Origin: JBKHXU01 sp046565865
GTDB taxonomy: Bacteria > Pseudomonadota > Gammaproteobacteria > Acidiferrobacterales > Sulfurifustaceae
DNA length: 32,071 nucleotides
Direction of reading: 5' to 3'
NCBI GenBank assembly: GCA_046565865.1
Contig: JBKHXU010000030.1
Coordinates: 1 to 32,071 of the forward strand
Part shown: one piece after another, positions 14,884-23,010 of the stretch
Numbering within the stretch: position 1 is the first letter of the stretch
Layout: the number at the start of each line of letters is the position of its first letter
Made by a program: the position numbers and the translations under genes
Notes under the pieces: generated by a model
The model's database searches: none
Seen by the model: the letters and a program-made list of their open reading frames with translations, nothing else
What the model was told of the DNA's origin: nothing

Positions 14884-15633
14884 CTACACCGCCGTCAGCG
14901 CCTTCCACTGCTCGCGCGCCCGCGCCAGATCGGCCGGCGTGTCGATACTGAGCTTGGGCGCCTCGCCGATCGGCACCTGGCAGACCAGAATTCTCTCCCC
15001 ATGCCACAGTACCCGCAATTGTTCCAGCTGCTCGACGTCCTCCAACGGCGACGGCGGCATACTAACGTAGCGCCCAACGAAGCCGGCGCGGTACGCATAG
15101 ACACCAATGTGGCGCAGCGCAGTAGCAGGCAGCGTATCGCTGCCGCGCGCATGCGGTACGGCGGCGCGGGTGAAGTACAGCGCATGGCCGTTCTTGTCGC
15201 AAACGACTTTGACCACATTGGGCGAGCGGTACTCGTCGTCGCTGTCGATCGACACGCTCGCCGTCGCCACGGACGCCGCCGTCTGTCGCGCCAGCGCCTC
15301 GCCCACCCGTCGGATCAGCGCCGGCGCGATCACCGGCTCGTCGCCTTGTACATTGATGACCACATCGTCGGGCCGAATATTGAGACGCACGATGGCCTCA
15401 CCGATGCGTTCGGTGCCGGAGCGATGTTGCGCGCCGGTCATGCAGACCGGCGCACCGAAACGCTCGCACGCCTGCCGGATCCGCTCGTCATCGGTCGCGA
15501 CGGTCACGGATTCCGCCCCGGATTGGCGGGCGCGCTCGTATACGTGCTGGATCATCGGTTTGCCGGCGATATCGAGCAATGGCTTGCCCGGCAAACGGGT
15601 CGACGCATACCGCGCGGGAATGATGACGTGCAT
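14884..15633 (-). CDS. kdsB: CMP-KDO synthetase (3-deoxy-manno-octulosonate cytidylyltransferase)
   Basis: KdsB activates KDO with CTP to CMP-KDO, the donor for the inner core of LPS; it is cytosolic. The 249-residue protein matches family length. It begins MHVIIPARYASTRLPGKPL, the nucleotide-binding signature, followed by ATDDERI and the NVQGDEPVI motif at about 93-101 that contains the metal-binding Asp. The ATG at 15633 is 5 nt after the ycaR stop. The gene precedes the decayed ptp fragment. Order lpxK-ycaR-kdsB matches E. coli and Pseudomonas. In Pseudomonas I recall murB lying near this end of the cluster; no murB is seen here. Confidence 0.96.
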   Translation of the reverse strand: MHVIIPARYASTRLPGKPLLDIAGKPMIQHVYERARQSGAESVTVATDDERIRQACERFGAPVCMTGAQHRSGTERIGEAIVRLNIRPDDVVINVQGDEPVIAPALIRRVGEALARQTAASVATASVSIDSDDEYRSPNVVKVVCDKNGHALYFTRAAVPHARGSDTLPATALRHIGVYAYRAGFVGRYVSMPPSPLEDVEQLEQLRVLWHGERILVCQVPIGEAPKLSIDTPADLARAREQWKALTAV

Positions 15634-15638
15634 GCGTG

Positions 15639-15821
15639 CTACTTCGGCAACTCCATCTCGGGCACTTTGCGCGCCTCATCTTCGAGCATGATGGGGATAT
15701 CGTCGCGAATGGGGTACGCGAGCCGATCGGCGCGGCACACGAGCTCGGCCTTGGGTTTGTCGTAAATCAGTCGGCCTTTGCACACCGGACACACCAGAAT
15801 GTCGAGTAGTTTTCTATCCAC
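15639..15821 (-). CDS. ycaR: YcaR/Trm112-like small zinc-ribbon protein (UPF0434)
   Basis: The 60-residue protein has the Trm112-type layout: DRKLLDILVCPVCKGRLIY with CPVC at about 11-14, then LVCRADRLAYPIRDDIPIML. E. coli YcaR is also 60 residues and lies beside kdsB. Trm112 homologues activate methyltransferases in eukaryotes and archaea, but the bacterial role is not settled. The start is GTG at 15821, preceded by GGAG with 7-nt spacing and inside the lpxK 3' end (8-nt overlap). A longer frame to 15869 lies within lpxK and is not conserved. The stop is 5 nt before kdsB. Confidence 0.92.
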   Translation of the reverse strand: MDRKLLDILVCPVCKGRLIYDKPKAELVCRADRLAYPIRDDIPIMLEDEARKVPEMELPK

Positions 15822-16800
15822 GCGCGCGCTCCGCCAAACGTTTTGTGAGCCAGGGGCCGAGGCGCGCATCCGGCTCTGCGTCCACTGCCAAATACCAATA
15901 CGATTCGTCCGCCTCGACCCAGCGGCGGCATTTTACCGCATCCTTCTCGGTCATGATCACCGGCAGGCCGTCATTGAACCGGATGTCGGCGGCCGCGAAG
16001 GCGTGATGATCCGGATAGGCATGACGGATGATACTCAACCCTTGGCGTTCAAGCGCGCGAAAAAAACGTTCCGGATGACCGATGCCCGCCACCGCGTGGA
16101 CGCGCGTGCGGCGCAGGGCATCGGCGGTCACTTCCACGCCGCCGGCAACCGCGTGCAGTCCACGCGGCTGCAATCGCATGCCCCACTCCTCGCCGGTGTT
16201 AGCGCCATGCACCAGCACGATGTCGGCCTGCCGTGCGCGCGTGGGTGGTTCACGCAGCGGTCCCGCCGGCAGGCAGCGCCCGTTGCCGAACCGTCGCTCA
16301 CCGTCGATGACAACGATTTCAATATCGCGCGCAAGCCGCAGGTGTTGCAGTCCATCGTCGCTGACGATGACATCGCACCCCCGCTCGCGCACCAGCAGGC
16401 TTGCGCCGCGCACGCGATCGGGATCCGCCACCACCGGACATCCGCCACGGCGGGCCAGTAGCACCGGTTCATCGCCGACCTGGGCGGGATCCGAGTCACC
16501 CGTCACCTGCTGCGGCCAGGCACGTGCCGCACCCCGATATCCGCGCGTCACGATGCCGGGGCGATAGCCCGACGCCGACAAATGTCGCACAAGCCAAACG
16601 ACCAGCGGCGTTTTGCCGGTGCCCCCAACGGTGATGTTGCCGACGATAATCGTCGGCGCACCGACATGAGCGCTTCGGCACAAACCGATGCGATAGGCGC
16701 CGCGCCGCACGCTCATCAGGGCGCAGTAAAACCACCCGAGCGGCGCCAGCAACCGACTGAGTAGCGTGTCGCGATACCAATGACGTTCGAGCCAGGACAT
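15814..16800 (-). CDS. lpxK: tetraacyldisaccharide 4'-kinase LpxK
   Basis: LpxK phosphorylates the 4' position of the lipid A disaccharide at the inner face of the inner membrane. The 328-residue protein has the N-terminal hydrophobic helix (about 13-30, LLSRLLAPLGWFYCALMS) and a P-loop TVGGTGKT at 57-64 with Lys63, preceded by the family's PTIIVGN. The VTRGYRG segment and the DGLQHLRLARDIEIVV block are further LpxK signatures. The ATG at 16800 has no obvious Shine-Dalgarno; it lies 81 nt after msbA with a hairpin in the gap, and its stop overlaps ycaR by 8 nt. Confidence 0.95.
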   Translation of the reverse strand: MSWLERHWYRDTLLSRLLAPLGWFYCALMSVRRGAYRIGLCRSAHVGAPTIIVGNITVGGTGKTPLVVWLVRHLSASGYRPGIVTRGYRGAARAWPQQVTGDSDPAQVGDEPVLLARRGGCPVVADPDRVRGASLLVRERGCDVIVSDDGLQHLRLARDIEIVVIDGERRFGNGRCLPAGPLREPPTRARQADIVLVHGANTGEEWGMRLQPRGLHAVAGGVEVTADALRRTRVHAVAGIGHPERFFRALERQGLSIIRHAYPDHHAFAAADIRFNDGLPVIMTEKDAVKCRRWVEADESYWYLAVDAEPDARLGPWLTKRLAERARG

Positions 16801-16815
16801 CGTTAATACGGCGCC

Positions 16816-16842
16816 GACGCGCCCGGGCCAATGTGGCGCGTC
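16816..16842 (-). other. intercistronic hairpin between msbA and lpxK
   Basis: GACGCGCC (16816-16823) and GGCGCGTC (16835-16842) form a perfect 8-bp stem with an 11-nt loop in the 81-nt gap, the largest ordinary gap in the exbB-kdsB run. It could slow msbA mRNA decay or reduce lpxK expression. No T-run follows, so it is not a classical terminator. Confidence 0.45.
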
Positions 16843-16881
16843 AACTTCATCGCACGGCGCAATGGCCGACCCGGCACCGGC

Positions 16882-18642
16882 CTAGGTCTCGGCAAACTGT
16901 TTGCGATACAACCCGGCATACAGACCGTCGCGCGCCAATAGCTCTGCGTGCGTACCGCTTTCTGCCACCCGACCTTGCGCCAGCACAACGATGCGATGCG
17001 CATGCTCCACCGTCGACAGCCGATGCGCGATGACGAGGGTCGTGCGGTTTTTCAACAGCTCCTGCATCGCCGCCTGCACGTAGCGCTCCGATTCGGTATC
17101 GAGCGCCGACGTCGCCTCGTCGAGAATCAGGATCGGGGCATTTTTGTACAGCGCCCGCGCAATGGCGATGCGCTGGCGCTGACCTCCGGACAGACGGGCA
17201 CCTTTTTCGCCGACGATGGTGTGCAGACCGGCCGGCAACGAACTTACAAACTCGAGCACATGCGCAATGCGCGCCGCCTCTTCCAGGCGCGCCGCGTCTA
17301 TTTTGCCGTGAACTCCGTAAGCGATATTGTTGGCGATCGTGTCATTGAACAATAGCGTGTCTTGGCCGACAACGGCGATATGCGCACGCAGGTTGGCGAG
17401 CGAAAAATCGTTGACATTAATGCCGTCGATCAGAACCTTCCCTTCGGTCGCGCGATAAAAGCGCGGCAGCAAACTGGCGATTGTGGTTTTGCCGCTGCCC
17501 GATGTTCCAACCAATGCCAGCGTCTGCCCGGGTTCGATCGTGAACGATATATCGCGCAGCGCCCCGTCGCCTTGCGTCGACGGATATCGAAAACTGACGT
17601 GTCGATACTCGACGTGTCCGCGCACCCGCTCGCGTCGTACATCGCCGTCGTCGATCTCCGGCGGCTCGTCAAGCAGCCCGAACACACTTTCCGCCGCCGC
17701 CAGGCCGGTCTGCACGATCTCATTGATCTTCGCAAGATTCTTGGTCGGCGCCATCATTAATAGCACCGCGGAAATATACGAGAAAAATTCCCCCGGCGTG
17801 ACTTGAATCAATAGCGCGAAGTAGATCATCAACGCCAATGCCACGGCCGCGACCAGCTGTAGCAAGCTGACGCCGATCACGGATGTCGCAATTTTGCGCA
17901 AGTGGTATTTGCGGACCTGTTCGCTGGCGCGGCGAAACGCATCGACCTCCGTCTGTTCGGCGCCGAATGCCTTAACGATGCGATAGCCGCCGATCGTCTC
18001 TTGTGCGACTTGCGAGATGTCGGCCATGCCGGTCTGGATTTGCGAACCCGTCTCGCGAAAACGCCGATTCATCGCCCGTATCAATAACGTCGACACCGGC
18101 GCTATGACGACGAATACGAGCGTCAACTTCCAATTCAAATAAAACATGTACAACGACAGCGCCAGCACCGTAAGCCCATCGCGCGCCAGCGTGATGATCG
18201 CTTCGGTGACGGCGCCGGCGATTTGCTCCACATCGAAGATCAGTTTCGACAACAACCCGCCGAGCGGGTGCACGTCATAGAACCCGCTTGGCAGCCGCAT
18301 GAGGTGGCCGAACATCGCCAAGCGAAGATCGAACGTGACACGGCGTCCGACCCAGCTGATACCGTACTGACCGAGGATCGTGCCAAGCGCACGCACGGCG
18401 ATGATGCCGATGATGAGCAATGGAATGATCTGAATCGCGGACGGATCGCGAGCGACAAACCCTTGGTCCACCAGCGGCTTCATCACCCAAGACAGCGCTG
18501 CCGACGTCGTGGCAAGGATCGCCATTCCCACGATTGCGATGGCGAACACCCATTTGTACGGCCAGGCGTAACCCAGCAGGCGTCGATAGAGCTTGAGGTC
18601 CTCGCGCGCGCTTGCTTGGTGTCCGCGAGACGTGCGCTTCAC
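16882..18642 (-). CDS. msbA: lipid A export ATP-binding/permease protein MsbA
   Basis: MsbA flips the lipid A core from the inner to the outer leaflet of the inner membrane. The 586-residue protein is a half-transporter (family about 580): six membrane helices in residues 25-310, then the ABC domain with Walker A GTSGSGKTT (Lys385, E. coli Lys382), Q-loop VGQDTLLF, signature LSGGQRQRIAIAR, Walker B ILILDEATSALD and H-loop IAHRLST. The ATG at 18642 overlaps the exbD stop in ATGA. A position before lpxK, as in E. coli, supports MsbA over other ABC-B exporters. Confidence 0.94.
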   Translation of the reverse strand: MKRTSRGHQASAREDLKLYRRLLGYAWPYKWVFAIAIVGMAILATTSAALSWVMKPLVDQGFVARDPSAIQIIPLLIIGIIAVRALGTILGQYGISWVGRRVTFDLRLAMFGHLMRLPSGFYDVHPLGGLLSKLIFDVEQIAGAVTEAIITLARDGLTVLALSLYMFYLNWKLTLVFVVIAPVSTLLIRAMNRRFRETGSQIQTGMADISQVAQETIGGYRIVKAFGAEQTEVDAFRRASEQVRKYHLRKIATSVIGVSLLQLVAAVALALMIYFALLIQVTPGEFFSYISAVLLMMAPTKNLAKINEIVQTGLAAAESVFGLLDEPPEIDDGDVRRERVRGHVEYRHVSFRYPSTQGDGALRDISFTIEPGQTLALVGTSGSGKTTIASLLPRFYRATEGKVLIDGINVNDFSLANLRAHIAVVGQDTLLFNDTIANNIAYGVHGKIDAARLEEAARIAHVLEFVSSLPAGLHTIVGEKGARLSGGQRQRIAIARALYKNAPILILDEATSALDTESERYVQAAMQELLKNRTTLVIAHRLSTVEHAHRIVVLAQGRVAESGTHAELLARDGLYAGLYRKQFAET

Positions 18643-19064
18643 GGCGCGGGCGCGCCCGCGGGGTGTTGCGTGGCGAAGGTGAGGTGCGTAAGGCCCAGCC
18701 GGCGCGCCGTGTCCATCACCCGCACGACCGCCTCGTGCGGCGTCTTCGCGTCCGCCTGGATGACAACCAGCGGGTCCTTTTGGCCGCCGACGGCGCGCGC
18801 CATGGCGTTACGCAGCGTATCCGGGTTGGCGTTCAGCACCTGTTGATCGTTGATGTAGAACTGACCGCGCGCGTCGATGGCGATACGCAGCGCCGGTCGA
18901 TTGGACTTGGCCTCGGCCGCCGCTTCCGGCAGGCGGATGCGCAGCTGTGCCTCTTTGGAAAAACTGGTGGTGACGATCAAAAAGATCAACGTCATCAACA
19001 ACACGTCGATGAGCGGGATGAGGTTGAGCTCCGGTTCCTCGTCCGGCGTCGGCCGGAAATTCAC
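18639..19064 (-). CDS. exbD: ExbD/TolR-family biopolymer transport protein
   Basis: ExbD couples the proton motive force, via the ExbB channel, to envelope partners. The 141-residue protein has a short cytosolic tail, a single membrane helix from about 15 to 35 carrying the essential protonatable Asp20 (LNLIPLIDVLLMTLIFLIVT), and a periplasmic domain. ATG and stop overlap exbB and msbA by 4 nt each. In this neighbourhood the pair lies next to lipid A export genes and not next to TonB, so its partner is unclear; TolR is excluded by the absence of tolA/tolB. Confidence 0.92.
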   Translation of the reverse strand: MNFRPTPDEEPELNLIPLIDVLLMTLIFLIVTTSFSKEAQLRIRLPEAAAEAKSNRPALRIAIDARGQFYINDQQVLNANPDTLRNAMARAVGGQKDPLVVIQADAKTPHEAVVRVMDTARRLGLTHLTFATQHPAGAPAP

Positions 19065-19687
19065 GCGCCCTCCTCCGCCGCTTCCCGCTCATGGTGCAGG
19101 ATCTCGATGAGCTTCAACGCCTCCGCCTCCATATCGAGCAACAGCTCGTACGCCTTGCCGCGAAAATAGCGATAGAACATGACGCTCGGAATGGCGACGG
19201 CAAGGCCGGCGGCGGTCGTGATCAACGCCTGCGCGATACCGCTGGCCACAATCGACGGATCGCCCACGCCCTGGCTGCCGATACCGGAGAACATTTCTAT
19301 CATGCCGAGCACGGTGCCGAGCAAACCCAGGAACGGCGAGATGGCGGCGATGGTACCGAGCGTACGCAGATAGCGCTCGAGCTCCGGCGAGACGTGGCGT
19401 CCGGTGTCCTCCACCACTTCTTTGATGACGTCGCGATCGTGATCGCGATTGACCAGTCCCGCGGCGAGAATGCGTCCGAGCGGCGAGGTTTCGCGCAGCA
19501 GGTTGATGCGCGTGTCGTCGAGCTCGTCGCGCTCGAGCCATTGGCGCACCTGCGGCACCAACTCCGGCGGGCAGACGTACTTCTTCTGCAGCGACCAAAA
19601 GCGCTCGCCAATGATCGCAAGCGCGGCGACCGAACACAGGATAATGGGCGCCATGACCCAGCCGCCGGCCCGAATCAATTCAAACAT
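19061..19687 (-). CDS. exbB: ExbB/TolQ-family MotA-type proton channel protein
   Basis: ExbB forms the pentameric inner-membrane channel around ExbD. The 208-residue protein starts MFELIRAGGWVMAPIIL, with a first helix at about 8-28 and two long C-terminal helices typical of the MotA/TolQ/ExbB domain: ISPFLGLLGTVLGMIEMF and the segment ALITTAAGLAVAIPSVMFY. I choose the ATG at 19687, not the GTG 12 nt further upstream, because GGTG/GAAG precedes it and the family N-terminus begins there. A promoter is visible just upstream (19718-19745), so this is the likely operon head. Confidence 0.92.
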   Translation of the reverse strand: MFELIRAGGWVMAPIILCSVAALAIIGERFWSLQKKYVCPPELVPQVRQWLERDELDDTRINLLRETSPLGRILAAGLVNRDHDRDVIKEVVEDTGRHVSPELERYLRTLGTIAAISPFLGLLGTVLGMIEMFSGIGSQGVGDPSIVASGIAQALITTAAGLAVAIPSVMFYRYFRGKAYELLLDMEAEALKLIEILHHEREAAEEGA

Positions 19688-19717
19688 TGCTTCACCCACG
19701 CCGAAAAAAGTGCGGCT

Positions 19718-19745
19718 AATTTAGCAGACACGAGAAAAAGCTCAA
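19718..19745 (-). promoter_or_regulatory. candidate promoter of the exbB-msbA-lpxK-kdsB operon
   Basis: On the minus strand TTGAGC (19745-19740) and TAAATT (19723-19718) are separated by 16 nt, each matching 4/6 consensus positions. The start point would be near 19711, about 24 nt before the exbB ATG. The -35 abuts the repeat at 19747, so the repeat may have supplied or shaped it. Confidence 0.5.
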
Positions 19746-19746
19746 G

Positions 19747-19794
19747 GCGAGACGGAGTCTTCGCGAATGCACTTAACGTGCATTCGCGCCGTCG
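19747..19794 (-). repeat. 48-nt palindromic repeat, copy B
   Basis: Perfect 11-bp arms, CGCGAATGCAC (19762-19772) and its complement (19778-19788), surround TTAAC. The 48-nt unit is about 83% identical to copy A at 14763-14810 in the opposite orientation. It stands immediately upstream of the exbB promoter. Confidence 0.65.
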
Positions 19795-19798
19795 AGCG

Positions 19799-19818
19799 CC
19801 GGTACACGGAAGTACCGG
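19799..19818. repeat. 7-bp inverted repeat CCGGTAC/GTACCGG
   Basis: CCGGTAC (19799-19805) and GTACCGG (19812-19818) flank ACGGAA. It lies between the copy B palindrome and the larger inverted repeat and may be part of the same composite intergenic element. Confidence 0.45.
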
Positions 19819-19855
19819 CCGTGGCTTGTCGTAGCCAGCACAGCGCCGCCATGCG

Positions 19856-19938
19856 GTCGTCCCGAGCGTAGCGAGCGGACCTCCTCCAAACGACGCGGTA
19901 CTAAACAAAGGGAGATTTCTCGCTTCGCTCGAAATGAC
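19856..19938. repeat. MITE-like imperfect inverted repeat with 29-nt arms
   Basis: The left arm (19856-19884) contains CGAGCGTAGCGAG. The reverse complement of the right arm (19910-19938) contains CGAGCGAAGCGAG in the same register, both starting with GTC. A 25-nt loop separates them. The right arm, with TTTCTCGCTTCGCTCGAAA and ATGAC, resembles widely dispersed intergenic repeats of many bacteria as I recall them. It has no coding capacity and ends 7 nt before the comEC stop. Confidence 0.6.
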
Positions 19939-19945
19939 ATGAGTG

Positions 19946-22225
19946 TTATGGATTTTGCGCAAACCAATAACGCCGCGCGCGCGCTCGATAAGCCTCGACC
20001 GCGATACCGTCGGCGCGCAATCGAACTTCAAGCGCGCCACTTGTAGCCGAATCGTAGCGATGGACCCCGAGCACCGCATAGCGCTCAACCACCTGCGGGT
20101 GCGGGTGGCGATAGCGATTTCGGTATCCGACGGGGAACAACGCGTACCGCGGGCGCACCGCGGCAATGAATTCCTCCGTCGACGAGCTTTTGCTGCCATG
20201 ATGCGGCACAACCAATACATCGGCCGCCAAATCAGCAGCGCCACTCGCTAAGCGCCGTTCCGCGCGTTGGGTGATATCGCCGGGCAGCAACACGCGACCG
20301 TAGCGACTTTTGATCAACAGTACGCACGAGCCGTCGTTGTCGCTTGTCGCGCCCCCGGGCGGCGGATTGAGCATGACGAATTCGACCCCATCCCATTGCC
20401 AGCGCTCCCCGGCAACGCAAGAGTCGGCGCCGAGTCGCTCCGGCACGCTCGACTGCACGCTTGCGATCGGCATCATGCCTAGCAACGAAGCGGCCCCGCC
20501 GATGTGATCGTTATCGCCGTGACTGACAATCAAACGGTCCACCCGCTCGATGCCCAGAGCGCGCAAGTACGGCACTACCGCAGCTCGGCCGGCATCGAAA
20601 CGCGCGCTGAATCGCGCGCCGGTATCGTAGACCAGCACATGGCGCTCGGTGCGCACGACCGCGGCCAGTCCTTGGCCGACGTCGAGCAACGTAAACCACA
20701 GTTCTCCGGTCGCCGGCGCGGGCGGACGCATCCACAGCATCGGCAGTAACCACACGGCGCCGATCCAGCGCGCCGGCCAGCCGTGCGGCGCGAGCAACCA
20801 CACCGACCCGATCGACGCGCAAATCAGCGCGATGGCGCTCGGGCGATGCTGCACCCATTGACCGGCCTCGATCCTCGCCAACGCCTCGAGCGCGAGCCAC
20901 AGGCCGTACAGCAATGTGGCTGCGGCATTGAACAGCAGCGCGGCGACGCTCTCGAATCCCATACCGAGCAAGCCGACGCCGCCGAGCGTCAGCGGCACCG
21001 CCAGCACGTCAAACACCGGCACCGCCGCGAGGTTGGCGAGCGGCGCCACCAACGACGCCTGCTGAAACAACCACAGCATCAACGGCAACATGCCGATCGC
21101 GATCGCGAGCTGCAGATAGCCCCAACGCCGCCACAGCGAGCGCGGCGTCGTACCCTGCGCGACATATAAAATCACTGCCACCGCCGCGAACGACAACCAG
21201 AACCCCGGCGCCATGACCGCGAGTGGATCGTGTAGCAGCACCGCCAACAGCGCGATCGCCAGAACCTGCGACGGCGCCACGTGGCGGCGCCAACCGATGG
21301 CAAGCATCGCCACCGCAAGCATGATGAGCGCCCGTTGCGTCGGAATGACGAAGCCCGCCAGCGCCGCATACAACGTTGCCGCGACCATGGCGGCGATCGC
21401 ACCTGCGTGCGGCGCGGGCAAACGCAGGACCGTGAACCCGGGCAGCGCCCACAAAAAACGGCCGACAAAAAAGCCGATGCCGCCGATGAGACTGATATGC
21501 AAACCGGAGATCGCGACCAAATGCAGCGTGCCCGTTTGCCGCAGCACTTCCCATTGCGTGTCGCTGATCCCGCGCCCATCGCCGTTCGCCAGCGCGACAA
21601 CCAGCCCGGCGTAGTCGCTGCGCGTCAGTGCTGTGATGCGTTCGCCGAGCCGCTGCCGCACTGCGTCGATGGCGAAGCGCCCCGCGCCTTGAATCACTTG
21701 CTGCGGGGTTTCTTCGCCGCGCACATATCCGGTGGCGCCGATGCGCGAACGAAAAAGATACGCCTCGTAGTCGAATCCGCCTGGGTTCTGAAATCCATGC
21801 GGCCGTTTCAAACGCGCCCGCAATCGCCAGGTTTCCCCGGCGCGGGGCGCGAAGTCGCGTAGTGCGCTCGTCAACAAAATGCGACTCGGCGCCGATACGG
21901 GGACGGCGTCGGCCTCGGCCTCGACAACGACGAACTCAAAGCGCGTGCCGTAATCCGTAGCTCGCGGGATGTCAGCGACGATTCCGGTCAGCGTTAGATC
22001 GACGCCTTCGAGGTCGGCAGGCAAGCGCTCGGCGAGAATCAACCCCGCACGAAAGCTGACCCAAACGACGCCGCCGACCAGAAACACCAGCGGCCACACG
22101 CGCGGGAAGCGCCACGCAAGCAACACGAGTGGAATCAGCGCCAACGTCCACGCGAGCGACGGCAGCGTGGACAACTGCTGGACGAAAACGATGCCTACGA
22201 GAAAGGCGAGCGCGGCGCTACGCAT
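19946..22225 (-). CDS. comEC: ComEC/Rec2 family DNA-uptake channel protein
   Basis: ComEC carries single-stranded DNA across the inner membrane during natural transformation. The 759-residue protein has the full three-part architecture: an N-terminal membrane segment with a DUF4131/OB-like part (about 1-190), the multi-helix Competence domain (about 200-500) with VALANGDGRGIS and LVAISGLHISLIGG, and a C-terminal metallo-beta-lactamase domain (about 505-759) with LDVGQGLA and SHGDNDHIGG, whose metal ligands look intact. The ATG at 22225 is chosen because GGGAGG lies 5 nt upstream; the longer frame to 22513 overlaps lolD. Whether the organism is competent cannot be judged here, as no pilus genes are visible. 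Confidence 0.93.
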   Translation of the reverse strand: MRSAALAFLVGIVFVQQLSTLPSLAWTLALIPLVLLAWRFPRVWPLVFLVGGVVWVSFRAGLILAERLPADLEGVDLTLTGIVADIPRATDYGTRFEFVVVEAEADAVPVSAPSRILLTSALRDFAPRAGETWRLRARLKRPHGFQNPGGFDYEAYLFRSRIGATGYVRGEETPQQVIQGAGRFAIDAVRQRLGERITALTRSDYAGLVVALANGDGRGISDTQWEVLRQTGTLHLVAISGLHISLIGGIGFFVGRFLWALPGFTVLRLPAPHAGAIAAMVAATLYAALAGFVIPTQRALIMLAVAMLAIGWRRHVAPSQVLAIALLAVLLHDPLAVMAPGFWLSFAAVAVILYVAQGTTPRSLWRRWGYLQLAIAIGMLPLMLWLFQQASLVAPLANLAAVPVFDVLAVPLTLGGVGLLGMGFESVAALLFNAAATLLYGLWLALEALARIEAGQWVQHRPSAIALICASIGSVWLLAPHGWPARWIGAVWLLPMLWMRPPAPATGELWFTLLDVGQGLAAVVRTERHVLVYDTGARFSARFDAGRAAVVPYLRALGIERVDRLIVSHGDNDHIGGAASLLGMMPIASVQSSVPERLGADSCVAGERWQWDGVEFVMLNPPPGGATSDNDGSCVLLIKSRYGRVLLPGDITQRAERRLASGAADLAADVLVVPHHGSKSSSTEEFIAAVRPRYALFPVGYRNRYRHPHPQVVERYAVLGVHRYDSATSGALEVRLRADGIAVEAYRARARRYWFAQNP

Positions 22226-22311
22226 ACGGCCCTCCCTATGCCGGTGCATGTCACCATAACAACGGTTGCGTCGTCCGCGGTGCTTTGCCGCAACGCGCCC
22301 CGCTTCGTGCT

Positions 22312-23010
22312 TTACGCTTCTTTCGGCTTTGTGTCTTTTAAGATGCCGTCTTCGAGCTTCATGACGCGATCCATGCGACCCGCCAGATTGGGATCGTGCG
22401 TCACGATAATGAACGTCGTTTGCAGCTCGCGATTCAGCTCCAGCATCAACTCGTACACGGTATGCGCGGTTTCGCGGTCGAGATTGCCCGTCGGCTCGTC
22501 GGCGAGCACGCACAACGGGCGCGTGACCATCGCCCGCGCCACCGCTACCCGCTGGCGTTCGCCGCCGGATAGCTCGCTCGGTCGGTGACGCACGCGGTCT
22601 TCAAGTCCCACGCGCGCCAACATCGCCGCCGCTTGATCGATCGCCTCCTTGGTCGAGCCGCGGCGTAACAGCAGCGGCATCGCCACGTTTTCGAGGGCGG
22701 TAAACTCAGGCAGTAGATGATGGAACTGATAAATGAACCCGAGCTTCTCGTTCCGAAACCTGCCGCGTTCGGCATCGTCGAGCTTAGCCAGATCCTGCTG
22801 ATCAAACTCGACCTGCCCCGCCGTAGGGCTGTCCAAACCGCCGAGCACATGCAGTAGCGTGCTCTTGCCCGAACCCGAGGCGCCGACAATGCCGATTTGC
22901 TCGCCGCGCTTGACGCGCAGGTACACGCCCTTCAATACGGGCACGTTAAATGTGCCCTCGTCGAAGGTCTTGATCAGGCCCGTTGCGCGTAGCAAATACG
23001 GCGTGCTCAT
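22312..23010 (-). CDS. lolD: lipoprotein-releasing system ATP-binding protein LolD
   Basis: LolD powers extraction of outer-membrane lipoproteins from the inner membrane and their transfer to LolA. The 232-residue ABC ATPase has Walker A GASGSGKSTLLHVLGGLD, signature LSGGERQRVAVARA, Walker B LCVLADEPTGNLD and the LolD-typical LGFIYQFHHLLPEFTALENV. The ATG at 23010 overlaps the permease stop as ATGA; the frame open to 23055 lies inside that gene. FtsE- or MacB-type ATPases are less likely given the GFIYQFHHLLPEF motif and the adjacent Lol permease. An 86-bp gap separates it from comEC. Confidence 0.94.
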   Translation of the reverse strand: MSTPYLLRATGLIKTFDEGTFNVPVLKGVYLRVKRGEQIGIVGASGSGKSTLLHVLGGLDSPTAGQVEFDQQDLAKLDDAERGRFRNEKLGFIYQFHHLLPEFTALENVAMPLLLRRGSTKEAIDQAAAMLARVGLEDRVRHRPSELSGGERQRVAVARAMVTRPLCVLADEPTGNLDRETAHTVYELMLELNRELQTTFIIVTHDPNLAGRMDRVMKLEDGILKDTKPKEA

